From NCBI GenBank assembly GCA_013399305.1, contig VXAI01000028.1:2643818-2707817 (forward strand): 64,000 nucleotides of DNA, read 5' to 3'. Origin of the DNA: Rostratula benghalensis. Taxonomy: Eukaryota; Chordata; Aves; Charadriiformes; Rostratulidae. A program made the translations under genes and the position numbers. The notes below the pieces were generated by a model, which saw nothing but the letters and a program-made list of their open reading frames with translations, did not search any database and had not been told where the DNA came from. Below, piece after piece: positions 11,474 to 25,700 of this stretch. Positions within the stretch are counted from its first letter, which is position 1, and every line of letters starts with the position of its first letter.

Positions 11474-14400
11474 GAAAAGAGAAAAAGTCTCTTCAAAAAA
11501 GCAAACGTATTTGTGGAGATGTCTTTTTTGGAGGGAAGAAGGATTTGCCATTGGAAAGACCAAAGTCTCCTACCCCCATGTAACAGCCCACCTTTTATTC
11601 TTTAGGTCTTCCTGATTTATGGTGAAAATACCTCCATGGCTAGTAAAAAGCCAAATCTCTTCCTTCTCCCCTGCCTTTAGAATGAACTCTAAAAAAAGAG
11701 TTGTACAAGAAAATTTAGACTAAAGTTTTTTTTCAGCAGTAGCACTTGACAGGGAGGTGCTGGTGTCCTGGCTAGCCATAGTTGTTCTGCTGGGATCAGA
11801 GGTACAAGATGGGACACAGTGGGATGCAGAGAGGGAAGGATTCGCGGTGTCAATCTGGAGCGCATTATTCACCTGTCCACATTCTAGGAGAAGAGGAAGA
11901 GTATGAAAAAAATCAGTGTTTAAAGGCTGGAAATCCCTGAGCTGTTCCCTGAAAGGAGTTTTGGAGCACACCACTGTTTCTTCAGGAGGCCTCCATAGGA
12001 AGCAGAGAGCAAGATGGCTTCCAAGGGATCTGCATGCTAATGATCAAGCCCAGGGGTCACAGAGGAAACCGCCCTTTCTTGTCCCTAGTGTGTGGGGACC
12101 TGGCATGCCCTCGGCACAGCAGTGAGTCAGGAATGACTCATGAAGAGGACAGACTTGTTCTCAGGCACTTAGGAAGCTTAACAGTAGAAAAGGACAACCA
12201 GGACATGAAGGTGTCTGGTTGTGCAAGAGGAGAGGCTGCTGGATCTGTTCACTAGTACCGGCAGAGCAAAAAGCAAGGGGAATGCAGTATTTCAGGGCCT
12301 TGCTGTCATCAGTGGGATAGAGGTATACAGCCACTGACCTGTTGCTTTCTGACCCCGAGTGCTCCAGCTGAATATGGGACCTCCCTGTGTGTCCTGAATG
12401 GAAAGTGCTGTCAGCTTAATCCCAATGATGTCAAGCAGAGAATTTATCAAGCCAACGTATAAGGTAGAGATGAACCAGCATGCATCCTTTGGAGAAACGC
12501 AGTTAGTCCTCTCATTGCTCCCAGATCACCACCCATCTCTCTCTGCCCTGCCCTGGTCCTAGACATGCTGTTCACAAGTGTTTTGCCGATGCCTTGGCAT
12601 CACTGCTGTATGTTCCTGTCGTCAGAGCATTAGGCCCCTGCTGTGTAAAGCCTTACACACACCCTTTATGCCAAGCCTTTGCCCACAGCAGGGCCTCCGT
12701 GGGTCAGGCTCAGATGGGAACAATTCTGTGGAGACCAGGTGTATGCTCTGCTCCCTGAAACAAGTCACCGGACACACACCATTAGCAGTGCTGTGTGCAG
12801 GGACTGGAGCTGCAAGGGAGACATTACCACCCTGCCTGGCTTCAGGATCCTCATTCACCTCTGAAAGCGCAGTGGAAGTTTCTCAGCCCCTCGCTGAAAC
12901 TCTATCCACAGTGAGGAGTTCAGGGAGCCCAGCTGAGGCCCCCATCACCCATAACCCAAACAACCTCTGCATCTGCCATGTGAGACACGAGCCCTGGAGA
13001 CGTCAGGCTATTGGGGGAAAGGATGCTTTTATCAAACATTTTTGCCATAGCAGACACAGGAGGCTCTTTGCCAGGTTCCTTCACTCTTTCCCCTGCTTTA
13101 TTTGCACAGATGTTTTTGCCAAGGCTTGTCATCAACTTGGGGAGGGGGCAGTTGAGGAAAAAAAAAATATAAAAATGACCGAACAAACTGAAGAAATTGC
13201 AAACAGTAAATCTGGCGCTCACTAGGCTGAGCCCAATAAGTTGCTGAGGTTGTACTTTTCAGATTCAGTTTTAGGCTCTTGTAAATTTTCAGTTATTTTT
13301 AACCCACCTTTCTGAGAGAGCCTAGGAATGAGAAAGTAATCGTTTCATCAACTCAGGCTGTATAAATCTCCTTGGGGTTTATTATTTGCTGTTTCATTTT
13401 ACTGGCACAAGTACTCCTACAAAAGTACAATAACCTACTCGTTGATTTACAACTTGGAAGCAAGCACACTCTGAAAAACCAAGTGTGTAGCACCTGAGGA
13501 AAAGTGCACTGAGTTAATTGAAAAGCTTCAGGAAACTGGAATTCCTCACAGTGATACTGTCACATGCGTCAGTCACCAGATGTAACTCCAATTTTCTGCT
13601 TTCATAATAAGAATTCAATTGATATCCCCAGAAATAAAAATCTGCAGCCAGAATAGCAGCACATTTATCATGGGCAGGTTTAAACCTTAGAAGAAAGTCT
13701 TGTGCAGTCCTCAGCAGAGGAGTTAGTAAGTGCTGTGAGTGCTTTTTCTTTTTTATACAAGTGTGCTTTTGTGCATATACCTATACATACAGACACAGAC
13801 ATATATATCTCTCCTGAGGAAGTCTAAGAATAGAAAGAGGATGTTGTCTCTGGAGAGTTACTCCCATGTCCCAAGCTAAATATCACTGGCCTCCTTGCTT
13901 TTTTGTCCATTTTGTTCTTCCACTGACCCCCACATCTCTACCTTTCTCTATCACACAGACTTTTCCTGCAGTCCTGACCCATGCTACAGCCCATCAGGTA
14001 AAAGGGGATATTCTCCAAGTGGACCATGGCCTTTGATTAGGAACAAGCTGCTGTGAGCATCACCACACACTTCTGTGAACTCCTCTGTGTGCACATCTAT
14101 ATACGCCCCAGCATATACACACCACTATATGCCCATTTATTGCCTTTTAGACATCTACAAGTTGCAACCTTGCAAGGTGTGGCCAAAACAAGGTGTAGGG
14201 AAGCACCAGGAAATATTAACACATCTCTGTTTCCTAGAAGTGAGTACTAACAGACTTGTTATAGAGGAGAACACAGCCTGATGTTGCCAACCAGATAGTC
14301 TCATTCCTGAAGGCCATGGGAAGGAGAGTGCTGGCTGTGGCTGTCCTTAGGGAGCTCAGCTACGTCTCTCCACATGCTCCCTTGTGAGGAAGGGTAGGAA

Positions 14401-14576
14401 GAAAAATATCTACAACATCACTCTATGGAGAAAACACAGGGGATGACATATTTAGAGTTCCAGATTCAGAGGTTTCCAGCTCAGGTAGGTTTCACACTAC
14501 CTTTAGAGAGGCTTCTATTTTGTTAGGATGGGGTACATTGTATAATGTTGAATAAACTACAAAACCCCACCTTCAC

Positions 14577-14606
14577 GATAGTCTGTGATACTGTGATTCT
14601 GTGATT
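14577..14606 (+). mobile_element. Possible CR1 terminal octamer relic
   Basis: Repeats of a TGTGATNCTG-type octamer (CTGTGATACTGTGATTCTGTGATT) resemble the octameric tail of bird CR1 elements. The sequence just before it shows no recognisable CR1 body, so this is either an extremely truncated copy or a chance octamer repeat. Confidence 0.35.
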
Positions 14607-17600
14607 CACACCCAGTTTCTAGATCTCCCTTGGACACCAGTATGTAGCATCCCTGAGAACAAGGCCACTTTGCTTCCTATACCTAAGAAATGGGCTCCGC
14701 AATCATGCTTTGGTGAGAACTTGTCTCAATCTACAGGCTCAGTGGTATACAAGGTCCCCAACAGGGATTTAGCTGTCCTTGTAAAGCCAGCAGGCACTTG
14801 TCTAATGTAAACATTCCCATGGAGATTTTACGTACATTTGAGTGAAATAAAACCTTTTGTTGTTTTCCAACCAGTTTTAGGCAATGCCTGACTTCATATA
14901 TTCACATCAGATGGAGTTATTTTAAGAATTTTCTTTTTAAAAAGGACAGCTCTGCTTCTGGACAAAGCACAAGTGACCATTTTTCCCTTTGCACAGCTGT
15001 AATCTGCAATTCTCTTCCAGACAGAAACCATAAGAGGCAAAGAAGTTAGTGTCCTTAGTGGAATTAAAATTCTTTCAGATATTTTGCATTCAATAATCTT
15101 AATATATTGCACCACATGCACACACAAGCATATATCTATATATATGTAATATAAAAACAAAATATGTATTATAAAAGCATCACCTCAATGGGGCCAAACA
15201 GTGAAAATCACAGATGCCTTCTGAGAACTCAGATGTAATGCCCTTTGCCTGAAGCTGGTTCTGCAGCTCTTACTCCCTGCACTCGTGGTGGTGGTCCCAA
15301 CAGGAATCACACCCTGACATCACCAAGCAAACAACAGTGCAGATCCATGATTTCCACACATTTTGCAACTGACAGACCACTGGCAGCTACCAGGATTTCT
15401 CCTGGACCACAGGGAATCCCTTGCATTCAAACTCCTAATTGAAACCTGCACCACGAGCACCAGATCCAGGGGCCACCACAGGCTCATGCCGTGGCTTCAT
15501 GGGAGACTCAAGACCCCTTGACCAGAGCTTGGGACTGGTAGCAACATGTTTGCAACACCAGCACCTTCCACATCAGATCAGGTTGTTCTGCGGCTAATAT
15601 ATAACTCCCTGCATTTGCTCTAAGTCTATGCCAAGATATTTTTTTTTCTAAAAAACCCCCATCAACCCGTAAAAATTACAGCAGTTTAATTATGTCAGCT
15701 AGCTTTTGTCCTGTCACCTTATTTAACAGTCTCATCTCCATTAGTGGCACAAATATCGTGCTCAGGAGTAAAGCAAGTCAAATATAAGAAGCCAAATTAC
15801 TTCTCAGATTTATTAGACCTTTGATACGGACTAATTTCCCCTGCCAATGGAACACACAACAGACTGCAAACCTCCCTTCCATTCATAAAGGCTTGGTGAG
15901 AAACATCACCCTCCTGCTGGCTGTAGGGAGACTTCTCTCAATCAGCTGCCACACGGAGCTGTGAATGTCTCATCCTACATCTGCTGAAGAACTAACTCTA
16001 AGTTTGCAAAGCATTTCAGAAAAGCAGCCTTTTACCTCAGAAATGTACTTTATGCAAAGTGGCCCTCTCTCACCAAAAACCCTCCAATTTTTCCTTTTTT
16101 AATCATTTGCTCAAATGTCACCAATGCCTGCTTTTCAGGAGGCCAAATGGGTGAGATTTTGAAGGATGTATCTCACAGGAGCAGTCGATCTCCAGGAGCA
16201 GCCTAATGAAGTAATCACAGAGGAGAAGTGAGTGCCCATAACGCTCTGCACTCCACAAAAAGAGTCCGGTCCAATGAGTCAGTACAAAGCACTCTCATAT
16301 TAACCTGCCTCTGAAGTTTAGGTAAACTTCCTGATCACTTAGACTTTCAATTTATTTTTAGGGAACTATTTTCAGTAAGTGGTTCAAGATGGATTATAGT
16401 TTAACTGGAACTCTGGAAACAAAAAGATGGTCACAGTAAAGCTGGGTTCAATTCTTGCCTCTGCCACAGACTTCCTGTATAAATCCGGATGCACTGCACT
16501 GTGGGGGTATTCACCCATCTAACTCAAAACATTTAATTTCAATGCCTATATTAAGAGCTCAGGCTTCCATTATAAGCCAGGGGAGCGTGCTAGGCTGGGG
16601 TGATTCAGAGCATTTCCAGGAGCAGTGCACTCACCCTCCATATAGGGAGCATAGGATTCTAATTTAAGAGCATAAAGCAGATTTCTAAATCACCTCTGTC
16701 CTACTGACATCCTTGGGGTTCAGTTCTCACTTATGAAATATGTCCTAACTTAGCAGCATGACAAAACTGGCACCCATACTGAGCTTGAACATCAGTCGCC
16801 TGGCTTCAGCAGCTCAGGAGATGCACCAGGCGAGAACAAATTTCTGATTCAAAATTTTTTATCAGGATCTGTGATTTATTTACATTCTTATTAGAAAACA
16901 AACAAGCAAACAGACCAAAATAAAAGCCCAAACCCCAAAATTATAAAAGGAAAATGTTTCAAATATATTTATATAAATTTGCCTTGCCCCCTGCTTTTTT
17001 CTGTCTGCTGATAGTTCTCTCCCTGGGATCTTGAGAATGCAGCCTGACTGTAAAAATACTTCTGGTGACATTTGTGAAAATACAAAATTTCCAAGCTTCA
17101 TAAACAGGCCCCCAGAATTATCAGTGTTTTTGAAATGAAAAAAGTAGTCTGTGTATGCTACTGAAGAAAATTTGAATTATTTTACTTGGGTATTCTTGCC
17201 TGGACATATTCTGTAAGGATTTTTTTGTCCACCTTTGATTTGGAATGACTGAGAACATTGCTTTTTACATCTCTAAAATGATATTACTTGAGAACATTGT
17301 TTGAAAAGCCTAAAAAGGGAAAGCAACAACATGGACAAGCATCCAATGTTGTGTAAGGAATTCTAAAATGTGAGGCTTCACATATATCAGTTTCAGCTCT
17401 GAACAATAAACACATGCATTCCTGAGACTTTTTTGGGTTGCTGCCTTTTCTCTTTTTTTTTTTTTCTTTCTCTTTTTTTGGGGGAGGACTGTAAATTTTC
17501 CATTCACAAAATGTCTCATTTGGGATTGGCGCTGTATCAGTGTCTGAAGATTGTGCTACTGCATGGCTACTCAGAATGCTGCAGCGATAAATTAAACCAG

Positions 17601-19882
17601 AGGAAACGGATCATTTCTACTATCAGGGTCACTGTTGTCAACTCCTTACAGGGCAATTGACTTGTCAAGCTGTCTTTGAAAGCCCAAGCTCAGATTTCAT
17701 TGCCTTTCACATATTTTTTTTCAGAATTGCATACTAGGGTCTCTGGGCCTGTCTTTCACCCAGCACTTTGGGAAATTCCAGGCACCAATCCTGCTCATAA
17801 ATTGCAGAGGAATACATGAAGAGAGTCTCAGCATGAGACTGTCCTGCTGGAACAACTGTGTGGAAATATTAAATACAAGAAAAGATACAATAGGATAGGG
17901 ATGTGTATGTGAACAGATGGGGATTTGCTTGTGTGTCATTATCAGAAATGAGCAAGACTTTAAATGGTGAAAGGTCATTTGGAAAAGCCACAGGACACCT
18001 CTAGCATCAAAAAGAGAAGAAAAAGAAAGCTCTGATACTATGAGTCTCACTGTGTTATTTTAAATAACAATCAAATCCACCTGTTAGAGAAGCAAGACAG
18101 TAACTGTAAGAAGACCAAACAAAATGATAATGTTTCCTACTTATATTTTTATAATTTATGTAATATAGACTTATAAATCTAGTAGTTAGAAACCAAAGGA
18201 AGATCAGTACTGCATAACAGCAATCACTCAGCAGAAATAAGATCCTCAAGTTTTAATCAACTTCCAGGCTAGAAGAAATAGGTATGACAGGAAAAGGCAC
18301 TTGTTTCAATATCACATCACAGGGTAATGGCAGAGAAGAGAGGACAAGCTTTTTCTTGTGTATCTCCATAATGCTTGGGTCATGATGCTACTCAAATTAG
18401 AGTTTCAGCTTTCCAAAAATGCTTGGGAGTAGTGCAGAAGCTCGAGTGATCACTTAAGGGAAATGCCACTATTATAAAAAATGCTCATTCCAAACCCAAA
18501 ATTGGTCAGTGGTCAACTAAAAGATTCCTGTTGTTGTTAGAGATTTCTTTTGGTGGTGGTGTTGCTGCAGCAGCAATTAAATTGAAAGGTTTCCACAGAT
18601 GGATGTTAACATCATTGCTTTTATTACTGATTAAATAAGTAGTCCCTGCCCCCTAAACTGAGCTGCATCCATTTTTTCCATGGAAGACCTCAGTTTCAAT
18701 TAATATAATTTCTGGAGGAAAAATGTTCTTTTGGAAAATACTGACCAACTCTTATAATCATGGTTGAAAATCCAAATATTTCTAGATGTCCCCTAAGCCC
18801 TTATCTTTGGAGCGTCTGTTTTTGTGGTGTCCTCATATACAGCCATGGCACTCCGAACGGAGAAGGTGAAAGCAAGAATACATGTAGGGAGTTTCTCTGC
18901 TTGGCCGTGCAAGAACCCCTCTTCCTTCCATCCCCAAAAAGACCACTTTTCCTCCCAGTTCCATGATCTTTACCACCTCACCCCCAGTTTACCCTCTTGT
19001 CATTTCCTCTTGCCCTCTTCCCACTGTATCACATTTCGAGTTCGGAATCTGTAGATCCACAATTGTTTAAAAAGCAGCTCAAACTTCTAACTTATAAACA
19101 TTGCTTCCCCTGTCTCCTGAATTTATTTTAATAGCTGATATTTGAGCCCAGGGGATTGTTTTAACTAACACTGTATAGTCAGAAGGAATCACTTTCCTCC
19201 AGGCTACCTCTAGGTCAATAGTATAAGGCAAGACCCCCTCACATTTCATTACCCAGGGATCAGATCCCCTTTCCCAATCCATCACTCTGAAGTTCGTTCC
19301 TCCTATTCCTCTCAGATTTGCCTGTATGATTCATGCGGTGCCAAATCAACAGTATATTTGCTTTTTTCTCAGTTCATTGTTTTTATTTGCTTACATGTTC
19401 CCTGTCGTAGTTCAACTCATAAATCAGTGCTGGTTTATTTTTTACAAACCCGTTGAAAGTTTGAGCCAGTTTCCACTGTTATGAAAGACTCGCAATACTA
19501 CACATCCTTTAACAGGTGGAAAATGTCTTAAGAGGCTGTTTGGATGGGAACAATTTTCTAACTTAAAGACAAAGTAGTATTTATTTATGACTTAATCTAA
19601 TTCCAAAACAAAGTAACAGTTCCCTGCACTGAATTATCTCCTTATGATGCTATCCCACTAACATATGGTTTTATTATTTAAATTAAAAAAAAAAGTTATA
19701 CTGAAGCCATTTCTAGTTATTAAACTTGTGTAACTGATTACAGTGAAACAGTGTTCTTGAGATACTTTAACAGACCACTAAGTGTCTGTCCTAGCTAAAT
19801 TTGGCATTATAAATGCAAGCAAACAAAATCCAAACACACTTCTGCAACCCTTATACTTAACTTTTACTTTTTTTTGTTTCAG

Positions 19883-19991
19883 AGTGAAGAACTGTTGATT
19901 TACCAGGTTATCAGTAGAAGAAAAGAATCCTTCTTTGGTGACCCAGACTTAGAGAAAGAGAAACTGCAAAAAAGGAACCCCCAAAACTGAG
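19883..19991 (+). other. Weak exon candidate with strong 3' splice site
   Basis: A long pyrimidine tract ending in TTTTTTTTGTTTCAG (19868-19882) is a textbook acceptor. The 109 bases after it end at GAG followed by GTTTGT, a plausible donor. In one frame the segment reads 35 codons starting SEELLIYQVISRRKE, then a TGA two bases before the donor. It could therefore be a terminal coding exon continuing into untranslated sequence, a non-coding RNA exon, or a chance combination. The peptide is charged and protein-like, but I do not recognise it. The other two frames are closed. Confidence 0.2.
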
Positions 19992-22178
19992 GTTTGTGTG
20001 CATTACCAAGGTCAAAGCTTGGCTCAGCAGGCCAAGCCCAGATGGTTCCTGCTGGGAGAAAGGCTTACCTATCCCACCTGGCCAGGTACACAAGTAAAAC
20101 AGAGAGGAACCTGCCTTTGCAGCTGTATCTCATTTATCTCCCACTTGCTAAAATGTTGGAGGGCAGACTGCTGTTGTGACAGGTCTCCCCCCATTCTGAT
20201 GACTGGACAGGGTGGTTCTCCTCTGCTCTGAGCTCTGCACTGCATTGGGATGTGATCCCTGAGACCACCTGGTGCCTCTGCCCCTCCTTGGCTGACTTCA
20301 GCTCTCTGCTGTCAGCCGAGTGGACTGCTTCAAGCCTGTGTGTTTCTCTGTTTCTTCCCTGCATGAACAACTTTAGGCACTGGGAAAAAGATCTGCTTTG
20401 GGTTAGGAAACTGAGGATGTTCACTAGCAGCTTGGACGACAACCACGTACTGTAAGTCCACAATTCAGTGTCTGCAGAGCAAGAAAAGAACAGATGTTGT
20501 GGCCGAGGTGTCTCCAGCTTGCAACAGCAGCTCCCTTCCCTTCAGAGAAGTGATCTACACCTCTTCCTACCTAGCGTCAAACATGGGCCCTTCAAGCGCT
20601 GTGCTTCTAAGGACAGCAGGCTTAAAACAGAAGACCTACAAAGCTAATGTAGTACTGTTGGACTGAAACAAGTAATGGCACAAGATGACTTTGAACATGT
20701 TGAGAATCAGTTTTCTCTGAACATATATGTTTAATGCATTGAAAGTATTTCCCATCGTAAGTTTCGATGAAAACCTTGGCAATTTTGTGTGCTGTTAGAT
20801 TTTTAAAAAATAATTTAGAATAACTAAGATATTTCATTGCTGTAATGTTTCATTAGGACTTGGACACAATAATTTTCCAATGTTTTTACTACAATGAGGA
20901 TGGTTCTATACAGCATATTGTTTTAGATGGGAAAGTCATAACGTTGAACTGAAAAATGCCAAAAATCTTCAATTTGACAATTTTGAGCTTTTCTACCTTG
21001 CTTTTTCTGCAGATGAAAAATTGATGGAAAATGACCCTTTCTTGTAAGACACATCAGCATTTTCCAACCACAACACATTTACTTTGAAAAAACACTCAAC
21101 CAACTTGGACAGTCGCTATGAACTTGTGCTCTTTGCTTGCTCCCTTCCAGCTCTGAGATCACTAGGGACAGATCCAATATTAGGTTTCTGCATGCCAAGA
21201 ATCCCTCAGCCAATCACACAAGCTGCTGTCTTGCAGGAAACCACTTCTAGCCTCCTACTTGATGGAGTTAACAACCTAGCCCTGTCCTTCAAGCCTATAA
21301 AAAAAAAATCCCTGAATAAATCTGCTGAAAAGCTAAATAGTCTGTTCTTCATAACTGCTGATAAAATTTTTCATGAAGACGAGCTCTAAGTTCAGATCAA
21401 GTACTTGCAAAATTACATAAGTTCATGCCATTGAACAAAAATGACAAGACACAACAGAAACTGAACAAGGCAGGTTAAAAGCAGTCATCTACTTCTTTCA
21501 TGAAAAATCCACACATTCCATAAGATTTCACAGGCTCAGTTCCTAATTTATTGTATACCATTATACTAATCCTTGTCAACAAGGTGACTATGAGGTGGTG
21601 GGTAGAAGCAAGAGACTCATTCAGATGAAGACACAGGTATTTAGCAATGAGAGCAAATAGCTAACGACCCTGGATTCGTTGCCACAGGCTGATGGATTCA
21701 CATCTCCTGAAGCAAGACCAAGGATACCTTTTTTTGGACAATGCACCGTAGTCAAACACTGTTACAAGCCTAATACTCCAATGCCTAATGAAATTCTGTA
21801 GGCCAGAAATATGGATTGTCCAGCTAGATATTTCCTAGCATTTCAAAATGTAGTATTTACTTCTACTTTCTGTTTGCCAGAGAAAGAAGCTAACTCTCCC
21901 CACAAACCTTAATTAGACGAGTTAGAACGGCTGGAAAAAATAATCACATTTCAGGCACACAAGCCTTTTCTATGTGGGTCTGTGTGCCTGAAAGCTGTTC
22001 CAGCTGTATGAGTTGACCTAACAAACAAGATTACCTGTACCTGCAAGTCTTGTCTGCCTTATGTCCATAGACAGTCCAGGCTACTGCAGCACCACTGCTT
22101 TAACTCAGACATTCCTGGCACAGCGAGACTTTAAGCTTGGTTTTTACCTCTGGAAGTAACAACATATTGAAGGCAATT

Positions 22179-22194
22179 AAAAAAAAAAAAAAAA
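22179..22194 (+). repeat. Poly(A) tract, 16 bases
   Basis: A run of 16 A is followed by GATAAAAGG. It is a simple repeat. Confidence 0.9.
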
Positions 22195-22559
22195 GATAAA
22201 AGGGGGTTTGCCTTCTATTTGTCCCTTTCAAAACCTCCCCCACTGACACTAAAATTACATAAATCCAATTAGGAGGGGAGCTAAAAAGGTTTATATTTTT
22301 ATACACTCATTTGGAAGACTGGATGGATTATTTGCTGCAGCCCAAGAAACACATGGCGAGATGCCGCTGGTGGACATGTACCCAGCTCTGAGAATTCCTG
22401 CTTGCTGCCATGAAAACAAGAGGTTTGTTGCAATGCAGAGACCCATTACTATTAATTTCCTCCAGCTTCTGAGCAATTTTTGAATTGTTCCTCAATTCTT
22501 TAAAGTGATTTATGGGTTATAGGGAGAGAAAGAAGCAGGGGTTTTGTAAATAGTCCCTC

Positions 22560-22720
22560 CCTTTCATTCCATTTCAGCTCATTAATTGCTCATTGTCTGT
22601 AATTGGAAACATAAAGTGCATTCCTACTTGGATCGCATGCAGAAAGCTGCCCTGATGTGACTTAATGTACAATAAACCTCCAGTGTGGTACTGTGGACTT
22701 GCTTGTTTTAATAATGTCAA
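22560..22720. promoter_or_regulatory. Possible conserved non-coding element
   Basis: This is a repeat-free block with CTCATTAATTGCTCATTG near 22579 and TGTAATTGG near 22598. ATTTGCAT-like octamers are absent. Further on there are AATGTACAATAAACC near 22664 and several TAAT cores. Dense homeodomain- and Sox-type motifs without open frames are typical of vertebrate conserved enhancers. Without an alignment this remains inference. Confidence 0.25.
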
Positions 22721-25700
22721 CATACATGGACTTTGAAATCCGTGGACGTAAGTCTAATGGGCACTTTTAGATGAAGAGATGATTAAGTTTCTGCTTTGAG
22801 ATATTTTTCCTCTTTGGAGGTGTGCATATTAAGGCAGTGGCCTGAGTTCACATAAGCATCTCTGAGATGTTACCCTTCCAACTTAAAGTCAAAGTTTTGG
22901 GTAGTATTTTGCCTTTTCTATGTCAAGGCAAGCCCCAGAATTCCCTTAGAAATGAATGAAAGAAAGAAAAATAAAAGGCTGTTTCTTAAATACAGAGAGT
23001 TTTCCACTTCTCCAGGCTTATCTCTGTTTCTAAGCCTGTGTAAATGCAAAAAGACCTAATGCAACCACATGATTTTATTGGCTTGACAGCCAATTTCCCA
23101 GGCTATAACTTGCCTTTAGGAAATGTGGCTAAGAAAGCCAGGAATAGCCCATTAATTTTCCCATTGCTGTGAGCAAGCAGAAAAGTAATGATTCCCACAG
23201 ACAGATGGGGAGAGGAATGACTCCTCACTCCATACCTAGGTTCAATTTTAAGGAGATTCCCATTTGACTAAAAATCTTCCTCTTGATTTTACAGTGAGAA
23301 CTATTTATAAAGACCACAGTTAAACAAAACTTTTCCAGTAGTTTCTGAGGAAGTCAAATGAAAACAAGTTACTTTGTGTCAACTTTTCCAGAGAGCAGCA
23401 GGTAAGGTGAAGGCTTCACAATGAATATTAGCAAGAAGAACTGAATCCCTGGAAAGACTTTGGGCACACTTGGGAAACCTCTTCACATGGGGAGAGGCAT
23501 CTGAGGGCCTGCAAATTATCTTTGCCACACAAATTAAGCTCAGAATTTTGCCTGAAGCAGCATAGGAAAATCACAACTGATTTCTTCTGGTAGCAGATTC
23601 GTGGGACTGCAAAACTCCAGCAGTGAGCAGGAATAAGCAGCTGGAGTAGGAAGCCATGTCCCAACCAGCACAGCTATTTGCAAAATGAACGTCTGCCTGT
23701 AACATAGTTCCCTTGTTCAGAGAGGCAGGGCTTTTCCCTTTGCTCCCTGGAGGGATGGGTATGTGGAAACTTAGTGATAGGTGCTTAAATTTCACCATTG
23801 TCAAACAGGATGGAGAAAGGAAGATATGCTCAGACGGGTGCTGCCACCAGAGGTGGAGAAAACTGAAGATCCTGAAACCATGACTCTGGTCCATCTATGG
23901 TGGCCTGTGAGATGCACAACATCAATAAGTCATGGAAAAAAAGAAATAGTTAACGTTTCCATGGAGAAATGTGTTTATTTTAAATCTCACAGTAGTCCTT
24001 TAAATAAATAAATAAGTCATTCATCTCCAACTGCATATAGACCTGAACCTGGAAGTAGCTATTTTGGGAGACCTATTATTAAAATAGATACCACATAATA
24101 AAGGCTGAAAAAAATGAGAAGGTATTTTAGATCCCAACAGTAAACTCATTAGGTATATTTCTGCCGCTTGCATGAATGTCACTTTTGCTAGGTACTATGC
24201 AGAAAAACAACAAAGGGCAACCCCCTGTCCTGAACCACTCAACCATTGCAAGGAATGTAGAAATACATGCATGAACATCCACTTAGAATGCCCTACCTTC
24301 CCTTTTAAAAAAATAATTCATGCCCTGTACCCTGTCCTGGTTATTTAAACTTAGAGACCTTTTTGGTTGCTGAATAGTAAACAAAAACTGGCTTGCTGAA
24401 AGAAAAACTATTGCCTCAATAGAAAAGTGCCCATTTATGTCATCCCACAGTTATTTCAAGCACTATAGTTGAGGTTAGTCCCTCCAAGGCATGTACAAAT
24501 TGCAAATACACACAAATAATAATGCTCGTACTTTTGGAAAATGTGAAACCCTTTGTTTTGGAAAGGTTGTTTCTATTATTTGTGGCTTGCAACTGTCATC
24601 ATTATTCAAGCCTTGTCTTCTTTCATGATTGTTCTGCAGCTACTGGGTGCTTGAGAACTTCCCCAAAATTAATATACTTCAAAGAACCAGACATTTTGTA
24701 TATAGCTTAATTACAGCCTATATAATTAAGTTTTAAAATGATAAAAACTCTTCTGTGCCATAAGTATACTTAGGCTTCAGCTCACAGGCAAGCTACTACA
24801 TATCATTCAACAGAGCAAAGGGCCAAGAAATTCCATTTCATTAATTGTTTCCTCCAAATCTGAAATGTAATTACATATTTTCCAGGGACCTTTGACACTT
24901 TCACACTGTGGCTTGGAATCTGATCATACCCTGAAATAAACTGCCCAGCTGGTCGCAGACTTAGGAAAAGATTCACCGACAAGGTAGACTTGGCCTTTTT
25001 CAGACTCCAGAGAGAAGTAAACTGCATGGGCCTGGGTCAGGTTTAATATTGTCTTGAAAGGAATGAGGAGGAGATGAGCTAAACTCTTACCTCAAGTAAT
25101 TGCTCTTAGAGCAATCAGAAAAGGCCATGGGATAGAATCATGGCTGGTTCACAACGGAACTAAAGGAATTTTTGAACCTTCCTCACATACAATCACCCTG
25201 GTGTTTGTGCTCCTTGTGTTTCTGAACTCCTTTTGTCACAAAACCCAGCCTGGGTGAACAGGCAGATCTGATGCATACAGACATAATGCTCCAATGCTTG
25301 CTTGCTCCGAGAAACATCCCATAAGGTGGCACGAGGGGCCCAATGTTGCCATCCTCATTCAGGGTAAGCACAACCTTGCTCTATCAGAAGTCACAGTAAT
25401 TTTGTTAATGAACAAATCCTTACTAGTAACTAAACCACAAATGAACTCGCTGCTTGAGAATTCACCGACTCACATCAGTGGGCACAGCCCACTGTAAGTG
25501 TTGTTCAGTTGAGCATGGTAGGTACACGTGCACACATGCAGACACAAAATGCACATGTACTAGCAAGATTTGCTTTCTTGTAAACAGAGCACTTTAGACC
25601 TCAGTGCAATCAACCACAAATTTCTTCAAATACTAAATTCACATTAAAATACAGTTTTTAACATAATATCATGTGGACTTTTTAAATCTGAAAATGCTTT

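Larger units (their letters stand above)
11207..19882. other. Non-coding sequence, no gene seen
   Basis: No gene is supported. The longest frame of the window (215 codons at 12578-13225, plus strand) begins at GTG. Its first ATG is at about 12668, it is Cys- and Ser-rich, and it matches nothing I recognise. Short runs of A (11458-11473) and a possible CR1 tail (14577-14606) are listed separately. The rest is unique sequence. Confidence 0.6.

Noticed and set aside
12578..13225. Longest open frame, 215 codons, plus strand
   Set aside because: It begins with GTG, its first ATG is 30 codons in, it is rich in Cys, Ser and His without pattern, and long frames overlap it on the other strand. No domain or splice support.
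17717..17893. Pyrimidine tract plus CAG followed by a roughly 58-codon open frame
   Set aside because: The peptide has no protein-like pattern, there is no clear donor, and the opposite strand is equally open.
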